A stretch of 64,000 bases of DNA from GCA-2705995 sp048267965 (GTDB lineage Bacteria > Bacteroidota > Bacteroidia > Flavobacteriales_G > Salibacteraceae). Positions 42,808 through 51,643 of the stretch are shown here, piece after piece. The stretch lies in assembly GCA_048267965.1 (NCBI GenBank), contig JBLWWK010000014.1, positions 9,954 through 73,953 of the forward strand, written 5' to 3'. The position numbers were made by a program, and so were the translations under genes. Within the stretch, counting starts at the first letter, position 1; every line of letters begins with the position of its first letter. The notes beneath the pieces were generated by a model that searched no databases, was not told where the DNA came from, and saw nothing but the letters and a program-made list of their open reading frames with translations.

Positions 42808-43772
42808 AAAGTTTTTTTGTTGCGGCAGCGATAATGTTTACAAGCTTTTTGCGGGCAGAGCGTGCGCCCTATAAAATGGAAGATGTGTTGCAGAACACTC
42901 AACTGATTGTTTACGCTCAAATTCACACTCACACCGAAAAAGACGTTACTATAAAAGTGAACGATGTTTTGTTTAATTATCGTACCGGTATTCAGCGCGA
43001 AGATTATTTAAGAATACCAAACGATTTCAGCATTGTTTGCCCGGTAGAAATTCCACGAGCATATGCCGAACAAAAGCGAAAAGGCGTCTTTTTTCTTCAT
43101 TACGCTCGTAACACTTGGCACTTAACTATGGGCGAAGCCGTTTTCATGACCAGCGAAACAGCTAAAATTGGGTTTATTCAAGAAGGGTATTTTTACGAAG
43201 GAACCCTACCTGAGTGGAAAAAAGACCTTAAAGACTACTATGCCCATTTCCCTAGGAACCAAGAAAATAAACTCACTCCTCAGCTAGACAGCATTCAATG
43301 GGCAAGTCGAGAAGATTTATCGCCTCTCGTTCAGCTACAATACAAAACATTTTACAATGCTTGGAATCTTGATTTATCACAACATAAAAGATTAACTCGT
43401 TATCAAATTGTAGAACCTAAAGAAGAAACGCCCTACGAAACATTGCAAAGTTCGCCCGGAGTTCAGGTGCCCATCTCACCAGAAAAAATGATGCAAATAA
43501 GCGATGAAATTGCAGAAAGAGCATCTACTCAATATCCAGAACTTCTCGAAAAGCAGATAAAAGGCTTTACCTATTACTCGCTATATTTTAATGATCAAGG
43601 TAAAATAGATAAGGTAAAAATAGATTTAGTTGTTCACGGTTTGCTTAATAATGCGCTAGAAACCTATTTTGACGAGCACAATCTTTGGCCGGCTGCCATC
43701 AACAAAAACGGAGTTCCTATACGGTTTAGGCAAAGGTTATTCATGAGGTTTAACCCACAAATTAATAAATAG
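42804..43772 (+). CDS. Exported protein with TonB-C-like C-terminal region
   Basis: 322 residues. Signal near MKSFFVAAAIMFTSFLRA. The last 75 residues (QYPELLEKQIKGFTYYSLYFNDQGKIDKVKIDLVVHGLLNNALETYFDEHNLWPAAINKNGVPIRFRQRLFMRF) have the layout of a TonB C-terminal domain (KG.Y.Y...FN..G.I..V ... W.PA..NG.PV), which suggests a periplasmic energy-coupling or partner-binding role without a membrane anchor. Preceding residues are unassigned. Last gene of the envelope run; terminator beyond it. Confidence 0.65.
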   Translation: MKSFFVAAAIMFTSFLRAERAPYKMEDVLQNTQLIVYAQIHTHTEKDVTIKVNDVLFNYRTGIQREDYLRIPNDFSIVCPVEIPRAYAEQKRKGVFFLHYARNTWHLTMGEAVFMTSETAKIGFIQEGYFYEGTLPEWKKDLKDYYAHFPRNQENKLTPQLDSIQWASREDLSPLVQLQYKTFYNAWNLDLSQHKRLTRYQIVEPKEETPYETLQSSPGVQVPISPEKMMQISDEIAERASTQYPELLEKQIKGFTYYSLYFNDQGKIDKVKIDLVVHGLLNNALETYFDEHNLWPAAINKNGVPIRFRQRLFMRFNPQINK

Positions 43773-43895
43773 CCATGTGTAAAAATTAACGGTACGAACC
43801 GTAAATCATTTTGTCTAAATCTAAAAAAGCAGATAAGCCTTTCTGCCACTATTTAACAGAGATACAGAAAACAGAACATTGATCTACGCTTAAAT

Positions 43896-43932
43896 AAAAA
43901 GCCTCGATAAGAATTCTTACCGAGGCTTTTTT
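43896..43932. terminator. Terminator between convergent genes
   Basis: AAAAAGCCTCG (43896-43906) and CGAGGCTTTTT (43921-43931), with an inner AAGAATTCTT dyad in the loop; T tract on the plus strand and an A run (T tract on minus) on the other side, so it can serve both flanking genes. Confidence 0.85.
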
Positions 43933-43951
43933 ATTGTTGTTAACCAAGTTG

Positions 43952-44929
43952 TTAAAACTTAGAAAGTTCACTTTTTAAATGATCAATTACTTCAATTTCC
44001 ATCACATCTACCTGATTGATGTCAGAAAGATGAAGAGAAATCCAGTCACCGAAGTGAATGTGATACAAAGCTCGTTCTAAATTTGAGTTGCCTTTCGACC
44101 AAATTTCATGAATGCGATGCGTATACTTCTCAATGATTTCTTTGTTGATTTCTACCCTTTTTTGATTGCGGTCTAAATCATTATCGTTTCTGAAGTATAC
44201 AACTGCCATTTTATCCGTTCCGTTAGCCCAGCCCACCAATTCGTTGTGGTTCATTTCAGGCACAACCGCATGCCAACAAAGCATTTTTGAGTTTTCGTTC
44301 AATTGTTGACGAAAACGAACGGCTACACCTTCAAAACCATCTATTGCATAAATTACGGGCAAGGTTCCTTCCAAAGCTTTGGCATATTCAAGCGTTTCTT
44401 TTTCCATTGTTTCTTGGTCTAAATCGGCCAAGAATTTTTCGATAGAAGAAAAGAAGTCTTGCTGAATAAAGCCATAATGCTTCAACAAAACAAACTGTTG
44501 AACTAAGCTGTATGCCAGCATTGAACGAGGAGGATTACCACCAGGAACTACAATGCAATTGTATCCGTTTTTCTCAGCAATGTCATGTGCTTTTCCGCCA
44601 GAAGTAATTATGGCCACTTCAGCTCCTTTTTCTTGTGCTAAACCAAGAGCAGAAAGTGTTTCTTCTGTATTTCCAGAATAGCTAGATACAATCACCAAGG
44701 TATGCTCGTTAACAAAAGCAGGAATCTCGTAATTCTTGTTTACAGTAATAGGAACCGTACACTCATCGGCAACTAATTCAGCAACGATAGAACCACCAAT
44801 TCCAGAACCACCTAAACCAGTAATTAAGATGTTCTTTATTTCGGTTTTAGGCTCTGATAGCTCCGCGCTTTTACCAATTTGGATAGCTTCTGCAAGCTGT
44901 TTGGGAAACGATTCGATTAGGTTTCTCAT
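43952..44929 (-). CDS. Bifunctional phosphoglucose/phosphomannose isomerase
   Basis: 325 residues from the ATG at 44929 (MRNLIESFPKQLAEA); the longer frame from 45010 overlaps the upstream gene and is rejected. Single SIS module pair: ITGLGGSGIGGSIVAELVADE (about 37-57), IVSSYSGNTEETLSALG (about 82-98), CIVVPGGNPPRSMLAYSLVQQ, and the C-terminal WCHAVVPEMNHNELVGW with catalytic Glu/His. It interconverts glucose-6-P or mannose-6-P with fructose-6-P, the Bacteroidota substitute for classical Pgi. Confidence 0.88.
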   Translation of the reverse strand: MRNLIESFPKQLAEAIQIGKSAELSEPKTEIKNILITGLGGSGIGGSIVAELVADECTVPITVNKNYEIPAFVNEHTLVIVSSYSGNTEETLSALGLAQEKGAEVAIITSGGKAHDIAEKNGYNCIVVPGGNPPRSMLAYSLVQQFVLLKHYGFIQQDFFSSIEKFLADLDQETMEKETLEYAKALEGTLPVIYAIDGFEGVAVRFRQQLNENSKMLCWHAVVPEMNHNELVGWANGTDKMAVVYFRNDNDLDRNQKRVEINKEIIEKYTHRIHEIWSKGNSNLERALYHIHFGDWISLHLSDINQVDVMEIEVIDHLKSELSKF

Positions 44930-44981
44930 TTGTTCTAAAATTTGGACGAAAGTAAATAACTCTTTTCGAGAATGTAAGTTA

Positions 44982-46964
44982 TTATTTTCCGAAGCCTGTG
45001 TTAAATACAATACCTAAACGCATCCAACGGCCTGGTTGTGCTACGTTTCCGATGTCTACATAGTTTTCGTCTAACAAGTTAGCTACTTCTAAAAACAACT
45101 TAAAATGTTCGCTTTTGTGCGTTACCCGAGTATCTACTAAAAATACGGGCTCGAAAGATACTTCGCCTTGCTGACCCGGTTGCGTATACCCTCCTAAACG
45201 ATCTTGGTAAGATGTTCTCCAGTCAATAGTAACTTTATCAGACACACGTTGGGTAAGGTTTAAGTTGAACTTGTGCTCCAGAAAGTCGAGTACATAATTC
45301 GATTCGAAATTCTTACTCTGCTCATCGGCAAACAGGTAAGTGTAGCTTATGCGTACTTTTTCGAAAATACTATTGGGCAAAGCCGTTTTTAACGGAATGG
45401 TTGCATCCAACTCAGCACCGTTTACTGTTAAAGACGTAATGTTGGCTGCTTGGGTAATGTCAGAGTTATTGTAACGTATCCAGTCGATGAGATTGGTTCC
45501 TTCTCGTCTGAAAAGCGCAACTGTTCCGGAAACCTTAGGAACAAAGAACTTGGTTCCTACCTCGTAGTTTAAAGATTCTTCTGGCTTAAGGTTAATACTC
45601 CCTACAGCGCCACCCAAGGTGTAGTACAAATCAGTATACGTAGGGAAACGTACAGAGCGGTTGGCAGAACCATACACTTTAAACGTGTTGTTTACTTGGT
45701 ATGCAATGTCTAATCCCGGGAAAATCTCATCGTCAAAATCGCTGTTTACGTTGTAGAGTAAACCACCAGAAATTAACCATTTGTCGATTTTTGCAGTGTG
45801 CTCTGCATAAACACTGATGTTGTTTCTCTCTTCAAACTGCGTATAAAATGCTGAAGAATGTTCGCCTTCCACTCGCTCAGGAGAATCTAGATCTTCGCCT
45901 AAAACATTGCTTCTAATTTCTTCGTTTCTGTAGTCTAACCCAATTGAAGAAGTTCCGTATTTGCTGGTATATTCAGCTTGAAATTCAGCTCCCCATGAAT
46001 CGGTACGGTGATAATTGTGACCACTGTACCAAGAAGGAACCGTATCTCCGTCCATTATAAAAGTGTTTCCATTTACACGGTTGTAAAAATCGGGTCCTTC
46101 ACGAAACAACTCGAAACGATCGAAGTGTCTGCGGTAATATGCTTTACCGGTTAATTGAACGCGGTCGCTTATGGACCACTTATCAGTTAATGAAGCAAAT
46201 TGAGTTTCTGTTGCTTCGAACTGGTTGGGGAAATTGGCTGAATAAAAAGTAGATGCACCGAATGCTTTACGGTTCCAACCAGCGTTACCCAATATTTGGT
46301 GTTTTTTTAAGTTAGCAGAAGCTTGATAGTAAACGTTTTCCCATTCAAAATCGGTGTTCTCGTTAAAACCATCGCTTCCTCTTTGAGCATACGATAAGCT
46401 GTGGTTTACTTTACCAGTATTGAGCGTAATGGCTGCACGGCCTTCGTATAAGCCGTACTCACCCGCCATAATTCCGGCTGTAACATTGTTTTCTCCTGAT
46501 TTTTTGGTAATGATGTTAATGGCTCCTGCAAAAGCGTTTGGGCCATAGATTCTAGAACCACCGCCTTGAAGCACTTCAATGCGTTCAATTTGGCTTAAAT
46601 CAATGGGGAGATTCATGCTGTGATGTCCTGTTTGCGGATCTGTCATTTTAATTCCGTTGAGAAGAATTAAGGTTTGATCGAAAGACCCACCGCGAATACT
46701 TACATCGGCTTGCGTACCAAACTGACCTCTCTGGCGAATATCAACACTGGCTGCATACTCTAGCAATTCTGATAAACTCTGCACAGGTGCATTGTCAATT
46801 TCTGCCCGATCGATAATGGTTACGTGCCTTGCAGCGTCTTTGGCTGGAAGTTCTGTTCGTTGAGAAGAAACAACTACTTCTTTAAGTTGCGTTGTGTCTT
46901 TTTGCTGACCAGAGGCTACTAACCCACTGAAAACAAGTGCGAAAAAAGGGAATGCTTTTTTCAT
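44982..46964 (-). CDS. TonB-dependent outer membrane receptor, BtuB-like
   Basis: 660 residues. Signal peptide MKKAFPFFALVFSGLVASGQ; TonB box region QLKEVVVSSQR; plug with VSIRGGSFDQTLILLNGIKMTDPQTGHHSMNLPIDLSQIERIEVLQGGGSRIYGPNAFAGAINIITKKSG; barrel ending in MRLGIVFNTGF with a terminal Lys. The compact plug without a carboxypeptidase-like extension resembles vitamin B12 receptors (BtuB), but no cobalamin riboswitch was recognised in the leader, so cargo is open. Ends 53 bp before the isomerase start on the same strand. Confidence 0.85.
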   Translation of the reverse strand: MKKAFPFFALVFSGLVASGQQKDTTQLKEVVVSSQRTELPAKDAARHVTIIDRAEIDNAPVQSLSELLEYAASVDIRQRGQFGTQADVSIRGGSFDQTLILLNGIKMTDPQTGHHSMNLPIDLSQIERIEVLQGGGSRIYGPNAFAGAINIITKKSGENNVTAGIMAGEYGLYEGRAAITLNTGKVNHSLSYAQRGSDGFNENTDFEWENVYYQASANLKKHQILGNAGWNRKAFGASTFYSANFPNQFEATETQFASLTDKWSISDRVQLTGKAYYRRHFDRFELFREGPDFYNRVNGNTFIMDGDTVPSWYSGHNYHRTDSWGAEFQAEYTSKYGTSSIGLDYRNEEIRSNVLGEDLDSPERVEGEHSSAFYTQFEERNNISVYAEHTAKIDKWLISGGLLYNVNSDFDDEIFPGLDIAYQVNNTFKVYGSANRSVRFPTYTDLYYTLGGAVGSINLKPEESLNYEVGTKFFVPKVSGTVALFRREGTNLIDWIRYNNSDITQAANITSLTVNGAELDATIPLKTALPNSIFEKVRISYTYLFADEQSKNFESNYVLDFLEHKFNLNLTQRVSDKVTIDWRTSYQDRLGGYTQPGQQGEVSFEPVFLVDTRVTHKSEHFKLFLEVANLLDENYVDIGNVAQPGRWMRLGIVFNTGFGK

Positions 46965-47091
46965 AAAACGATAATTTTTAAAATTTCAGCCGGCAAGTAT
47001 AGGTATATCTAACAAAAATCAGCTAAATTGCAGTTAAATGATTGGTTTACAGTGGGTTTAAGTTTAAACCCTAAATTGCGGTTATATTTAA

Positions 47092-47185
47092 TACTTTTGA
47101 CTCATTGTAATAAGCATTACGTTTTATTCGTCCCCCTGTTAGTTTCCTGCATATTTAGCTCCCTTTTTGGAGCTAAATTTTTTTT
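47092..47185 (+). ncRNA. Candidate small transcript ended by an intrinsic terminator
   Basis: A TACTTTTG box (47092-47099, TAnnTTTG) is followed about 60 nt later by a perfect terminator: TTTAGCTCC (47154-47162), six-base spacer, GGAGCTAAA (47169-47177) and eight Ts. The upstream neighbour is divergent, so no known gene needs this terminator, and the lysS promoter lies downstream of it. A transcript of about 80 nt is implied. The 62-codon frame at 47028-47216 runs through the terminator and is not believable. Confidence 0.35.
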
Positions 47186-47227
47186 CACCCTATTCATTTT
47201 GTTTTCTACTTCATAGGCTTGTAATCA

Positions 47228-47235
47228 TACCTTTG
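47228..47235 (+). promoter_or_regulatory. -7 promoter box of lysS
   Basis: TACCTTTG, a full TAnnTTTG match, 28 nt before the lysS ATG. The best upstream TTG (47199-47201) is 26 nt away, longer than usual. Confidence 0.55.
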
Positions 47236-47262
47236 CACCTTTTCATTTTAGATTAAGATTAA

Positions 47263-48984
47263 ATGAGTCAGCATCTATCAGAACAAGAAGTCGTAAGACG
47301 AGAGTCGTTGGAAAAGATTAAAAACCTAGGGATTAACCCATTTCCAGCCGAAGAATTTAAAGTGTCAACCCTCACAACTCAAATTGAAAAACAGTTTGAC
47401 GAAACACCTGAAAAGTTTGAAAAGGTGAGTCTTGCTGGTAGAATTATGAGTAAACGCATTATGGGTAAGGCTTCTTTTATCGAGCTTCAAGATAGTGCTG
47501 GTAGAGTTCAATGCTACATTACACGTGACGATATTTCAGAGGGAGACGATACCACTCTGTATAACGATGTTTTTAAAAAGCACTTAGATATTGGAGATTT
47601 TGTAGGCATCACTGGCTTTGTTTTTAAAACCAAAGTGGGCGAAATCACCGTACACGCTCAAGAGTTAAAAGTGCTTTCAAAATCACTTAAACCGCTTCCT
47701 ATTGTTAAAACCGATGCAGATGGTAATGTTCACGATGCGTTTAACGATCCTGAACAGCGTTACCGCCAGCGTTATGTAGATTTAGTGGTAAACAACAAGG
47801 TAAAAGACACCTTTGTAAAGCGTACCAAAATCATGAACTCGATGCGTGAGTTTTTTAACGCAAAAGGGTACTTAGAAGTAGAGACGCCTATTTTACAGCC
47901 CATTCCGGGAGGAGCCGCTGCTCGTCCGTTTATAACTCATCACAATGCGTTAAATATTCCATTGTATTTGAGAATTGCCAACGAATTGTATCTGAAAAGA
48001 TTGATTGTTGGTGGTTTCGATGGTGTTTACGAATTTGCGAAAGACTTCAGAAATGAAGGAATGGATCGTACCCACAACCCAGAATTCACCGTAATGGAAA
48101 TTTACGTGGCGTACAAAGATTACCATTGGATGATGGATTTTACCGAAGAAATGCTTGAAAAAGTGGTAAAAGACACTCAAAACGGTGAAACCGTAGTGAA
48201 ATTTGGTGACAAAGAACTCGACTTTAAACGTCCGTTTAAGCGTGTTACCATGACCGATGCCATTATCGAACACACAGGTTTCGATATTACCGGAAAATCA
48301 GAAGAAGAGCTGCGCGCTGCCTGTAAAGAAATGGGATTAGAAGTAGACGAAACTATGGGGAAAGGTAAACTCATCGATGAGATGTTTGGTGAGAAATGTG
48401 AACCCAATTACATACAGCCTACCTTTATTATCGATTACCCTGTAGAAATGTCTCCGCTTTGTAAAAAACACAGAGACAACCCAGAGTTAACCGAGCGTTT
48501 CGAGTTAATGATTAACGGTAAAGAAGTAGCTAATGCTTACTCTGAATTGAACGATCCGATAGATCAAAGAGAGCGTTTCGAAGAACAATTAAAGCTTTCA
48601 GAAAAAGGCGATGACGAAGCCATGTTTATCGATCAAGACTTCTTACGTGCGCTAGAATACGGTATGCCGCCAACGTCAGGAATGGGAATCGGAATCGATC
48701 GATTAACCATGTTCTTAACCAACAATGTGAGCATTCAAGAGGTGTTGTTCTTCCCGCAAATGAAACCAGAGAAGAAAACCAAGCCATTACCAGAAATGGG
48801 AGATGAAGAAAAGCAAGTTTTCGAAGCTCTCAGTAAAGCCGGCAGAATCGAACTGCCAGAACTTAAATCTCAAGTAGGTTTAAGCAATAAAAAATGGGAT
48901 AAAAGCCTGAAAGATTTACGAGCTAAAGAACTCATCAAAATCGAAAAAATAGACGATGTTCTTTGGATGGAAGTAATTAGCTAA
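47263..48984 (+). CDS. lysS: Lysyl-tRNA synthetase, class II
   Basis: 573 residues. N-terminal OB-fold anticodon domain (VSLAGRIMSKRIMGKASFIELQDSAGRVQCYITRDD), class II motif 1 (FFNAKGYLEVETPILQPIPGGAAARPF), motif 2 (FRNEGMDRTHNPEFTVMEIY) and motif 3 (GMGIGIDRLTMFLT) all present. Compared with typical LysRS of about 500 residues it carries a C-terminal extension of about 70 residues (QVFEALSKAGRIELPELKSQVGLSNKKWDKSLKDLRAKELIKIEKIDDVLWMEVIS) that looks like a winged helix and is seen in other Bacteroidota. Charges tRNA-Lys. Terminator follows at 49012. Confidence 0.96.
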   Translation: MSQHLSEQEVVRRESLEKIKNLGINPFPAEEFKVSTLTTQIEKQFDETPEKFEKVSLAGRIMSKRIMGKASFIELQDSAGRVQCYITRDDISEGDDTTLYNDVFKKHLDIGDFVGITGFVFKTKVGEITVHAQELKVLSKSLKPLPIVKTDADGNVHDAFNDPEQRYRQRYVDLVVNNKVKDTFVKRTKIMNSMREFFNAKGYLEVETPILQPIPGGAAARPFITHHNALNIPLYLRIANELYLKRLIVGGFDGVYEFAKDFRNEGMDRTHNPEFTVMEIYVAYKDYHWMMDFTEEMLEKVVKDTQNGETVVKFGDKELDFKRPFKRVTMTDAIIEHTGFDITGKSEEELRAACKEMGLEVDETMGKGKLIDEMFGEKCEPNYIQPTFIIDYPVEMSPLCKKHRDNPELTERFELMINGKEVANAYSELNDPIDQRERFEEQLKLSEKGDDEAMFIDQDFLRALEYGMPPTSGMGIGIDRLTMFLTNNVSIQEVLFFPQMKPEKKTKPLPEMGDEEKQVFEALSKAGRIELPELKSQVGLSNKKWDKSLKDLRAKELIKIEKIDDVLWMEVIS

Positions 48985-49011
48985 CGCGCTAACTACTCAT
49001 CAATAAAAACT

Positions 49012-49042
49012 AAAAAAGCTCACGATTTCGTGAGCTTTTTTT
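49012..49042. terminator. Bidirectional terminator after lysS
   Basis: GCTCACG (49018-49024), four-base loop, CGTGAGC (49029-49035), flanked by six As on the left and seven Ts on the right, so it works on both strands; it also closes the small minus-strand gene ending at 49045. Confidence 0.9.
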
Positions 49043-49044
49043 AT

Positions 49045-49185
49045 TTAAACATTCTTTACAATTCGCTTTTTCTCAGCCTGATCTACCACCTCTTCTTTTT
49101 CTTGCTGCGCAATGTACCAATCAATGTAACGATCGGCTTTTTTCTTTAACTCTTTAACTTTCGGATCTAACTTTACTGAGTTCAT
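49045..49185 (-). CDS. Small charged protein, function unknown
   Basis: 46 residues from the ATG at 49185; an alternative ATG at 49257 would add 24 residues of basic sequence lying close to the next gene's promoter. Highly charged helix: KLDPKVKELKKKADRYIDWYIAQQEKEEVVDQAEKKRIVKNV. Shares the terminator with lysS. No family recognised; coding status inferred from the helical pattern and terminator placement. Confidence 0.45.
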   Translation of the reverse strand: MNSVKLDPKVKELKKKADRYIDWYIAQQEKEEVVDQAEKKRIVKNV

Positions 49186-49339
49186 AATTATTTGCTTTCT
49201 AACACTATAAACGTTAAAAATCATCTTTCGGTTTGTTTTCATAACGGTAAGACCCAAAATTCATCTTTTATTCGTTTTTCAGTCGAGTTTGAGCCAATAA
49301 CCATTTCGAAGAAATCATAAACTTGAGTACTTTCGAAAA

Positions 49340-49552
49340 ATGGAGCAAAGTGAAGGAAAGATTTTAGCCATAGACGATAACGAGATTGGCCTCATCAAAT
49401 GCCAAGAAACCGAAGAGTTAGTAGAATTTGACGCTTCTGATGTTGAAAAAACATCGGCTTTAACCCTCAACCAACAAGTTACTTTCGAAATAATACAAGT
49501 AGCCTACGTAAACAGGCGAGTTGCAATAAACGTAAAATTAAAAGAAGAATGA
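49340..49552 (+). CDS. Small cold-shock/OB-fold-like protein
   Basis: 70 residues. The order GLIKCQETEELVEFDASDVEKTSALTLNQQVTFEIIQVAYVNRRVAINVKL parallels cold-shock domains (GFI ... DVFVH ... L..GQ.V.FE ... G..A.NV), but the aromatic RNP1/RNP2 motifs are missing, so nucleic acid binding is doubtful. Its stop overlaps the S9 peptidase start (ATGA), so the two are made together. Confidence 0.6.
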   Translation: MEQSEGKILAIDDNEIGLIKCQETEELVEFDASDVEKTSALTLNQQVTFEIIQVAYVNRRVAINVKLKEE

Positions 49553-51585
49553 AAAAACTAGTAAGTATCGGTCTGTTGGCCGTTTCAAGTTGGTGTGCTT
49601 CGGCTCAAACCATGACTCCTGAGCTGCTTTGGAAACTTGGTAGAGTAAGCGGTAGCGCAGTTTCTCCAGATGGCGAATCGGTAATTTACGGTGTAACCCA
49701 CTACAACCTAGAGCAAAACAAAGGCAACAGAGACCTCTATTTGCTCAATTTAAAAACCGGAAAATCTGAGCAACTCACCTCTATGGAAGGTTCAGAATAC
49801 AACGCCACCTTTTTAAACAATGGTGCTACCCTTTTCTTTATGAATGGCGGCAAGGGCTTCGAACTAGACATGGCATCTAAAAAAATTACCGAAGGCGCAG
49901 AAATTAGCAGAAGCGTAAGCAACATTAAATTTTCTGCTAATGGGCAAACTGTAGTGATGACTTCAGAAGTGGAAACGTCAGAATCTACTGAGCAGATGTA
50001 CCCGAATTTGCCACAAGCTAATGCGCTTATCTACGATGATTTAATGTATCGCCATTGGGATCACTGGAGCGACAACAAAAGCTCTCATGTATTTATTGGC
50101 GATTACAAAGAAGCCACGCCTTCTCCTGGCCAAGATATTATGGAGGGCGAACCGTACGATTCTCCCTTGCAGCCGTTTGGCGGGTCTGATGATGTAATTA
50201 TTTCTAACGATGGTTCATTGATTCTTTACGTTTCAAAAAAACTGGTGGGCGCAGATTACGCTCAAAGTACCAACTCAGACATCTATTTATACAACAGAGC
50301 AACGGGCGAAACAACCAACATCACTAGCCAAAACCCAGGCTACGATATGCACCCTACTTTTCACCCGAAAAAACCCAACTTAATTCTGCACACCAGCATG
50401 GATGAGCCAGGTTACGAAAGCGACAAAAACGACCTTATTCTTAACAATCCAGAAACAGGTGAGATGATTAATCTTACAAAAGATTGGGATTACACCGTTT
50501 CTTCTTATATGTGGCATCCAGATGGAGACAAAATCTACATTCAGGCGGCCATCAACGCAACTTACCAAGTTTTCGAATTAAGCTTACAGAAGGAACCAAG
50601 AATCAATTCTGCCAAACATATTCGTCAGATTTCTGAAGGAACCCACAACATCAACCAAATAGTTGGCGTGGCAGGCAAGAATCTGATTGTAAGTAAACAA
50701 GACATGAATCATGCTTCTGAGTTGTATGCCTTAGACATCAAAAAAGGCGACTTAGAGCAGCTTACCCATGTTAACGATGCTATTTACAACTCTATTTCTA
50801 CCAGCAAAGTAGAGAAGAGAATGGTTCCTACTACAGACGGGAAAGAAATGCTTACCTGGGTAATTTACCCACCTGATTTTGATAGCACTAAAACCTACCC
50901 TACTTTATTGTATTGCCAAGGTGGTCCTCAAAGTGCTGTTTCTCAGTTTTATAGTTTCCGATGGAATTTTCAACTTATGGCAGCTAACGGCTACATTGTG
51001 GTGGCTCCTAACCGCAGAGGGTTACCCAGTTTTGGTGTAGAGTGGAACGAAGCCATTTCGAAAGATTGGGGCGGTCAGCCAATGAAAGATTATTTAAGCG
51101 CCATTGATGCATTGGCGAAAGAACCTTATGTAGATCAAGATAATTTAGGTGCTATTGGTGCTAGCTATGGTGGTTATTCAGTTTATATGCTGGCCGGAAT
51201 TCACGAAAACCGCTTTAAATCGTTTATTTCTCACTGTGGTTTGTTTAACCTAGAAAGCTGGTACGGGTCTACCGAAGAGTTGTTTTTTGCTAATTACGAT
51301 ATTGGCGGAAATTACTGGCAGCCAACACCTCCGAAAAGTTATGAGTTGTTTTCACCACACAAATTTGCCGATAATTGGAACACACCCATGATGGTAATTC
51401 ACGGAGGAAAAGATTTTCGTGTTCCTTACACTCAAGGGTTAGAAGCCTACCAAGTGGCACGATTAAAAGGCTTAAAAAGCAGATTGCTTTTCTTCCCAGA
51501 AGAAGGTCACTGGGTGTTACAACCGCAAAACGGAGTGCTTTGGCATTCAGAATTTTTTAAATGGTTAGACGAAACCCTCGATTAA
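49549..51585 (+). CDS. Exported S9 family prolyl oligopeptidase / acylaminoacyl peptidase
   Basis: 678 residues. Signal peptide MKKLVSIGLLAVSSWCASAQ. N-terminal beta-propeller of repeated WD40-like strands (VSGSAVSPDGESVIYGVTHYN, DVIISNDGSLILYVSKKL, YDMHPTFHPKKPNLILHTSMDE, WHPDGDKIYIQA), then the catalytic hydrolase: LLYCQGGPQSAVSQFYSFRWNFQLMAANGYIVVAPNRRGLPSFG, nucleophile GAIGASYGGYSVYMLAG (Ser about 547), Asp in VIHGGKDFRVPYTQG and His in FPEEGHWVLQPQN. Hydrolyses peptides in the periplasm. Confidence 0.92.
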   Translation: MKKLVSIGLLAVSSWCASAQTMTPELLWKLGRVSGSAVSPDGESVIYGVTHYNLEQNKGNRDLYLLNLKTGKSEQLTSMEGSEYNATFLNNGATLFFMNGGKGFELDMASKKITEGAEISRSVSNIKFSANGQTVVMTSEVETSESTEQMYPNLPQANALIYDDLMYRHWDHWSDNKSSHVFIGDYKEATPSPGQDIMEGEPYDSPLQPFGGSDDVIISNDGSLILYVSKKLVGADYAQSTNSDIYLYNRATGETTNITSQNPGYDMHPTFHPKKPNLILHTSMDEPGYESDKNDLILNNPETGEMINLTKDWDYTVSSYMWHPDGDKIYIQAAINATYQVFELSLQKEPRINSAKHIRQISEGTHNINQIVGVAGKNLIVSKQDMNHASELYALDIKKGDLEQLTHVNDAIYNSISTSKVEKRMVPTTDGKEMLTWVIYPPDFDSTKTYPTLLYCQGGPQSAVSQFYSFRWNFQLMAANGYIVVAPNRRGLPSFGVEWNEAISKDWGGQPMKDYLSAIDALAKEPYVDQDNLGAIGASYGGYSVYMLAGIHENRFKSFISHCGLFNLESWYGSTEELFFANYDIGGNYWQPTPPKSYELFSPHKFADNWNTPMMVIHGGKDFRVPYTQGLEAYQVARLKGLKSRLLFFPEEGHWVLQPQNGVLWHSEFFKWLDETLD

Positions 51586-51607
51586 GATCGAAAATTCACT
51601 TTTTGAT

Positions 51608-51643
51608 AAGCCGCTTTAGCCTTAGTTAGAGCGGCTTTTTTTT
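51608..51643. terminator. Bidirectional terminator between convergent genes
   Basis: AAGCCGCT (51608-51615) pairs with AGCGGCTT (51630-51637) and ends in a run of eight Ts; it overlaps the last codons of the minus-strand transporter gene. Confidence 0.85.

Noticed and set aside
47028..47216. 62-codon open frame upstream of lysS
   Set aside because: Runs across a strong intrinsic terminator and is composed of low-complexity hydrophobic codons from AT-rich intergenic DNA.
44982..47262. Cobalamin riboswitch before the BtuB-like receptor
   Set aside because: The 46965-47262 gap shows no B12-box-like sequence or long structured leader on the minus strand, so B12 as cargo is left open.
6588..50640. 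GAAGGAACC and GCAGGAACC words (for example 10246, 11058, 12871, 29769, 36009, 50588)
   Set aside because: They are numerous but nearly all read Glu-Gly-Thr or similar in frame, and none was found in intergenic DNA, so codon usage may explain them; they are not counted in the decamer family.
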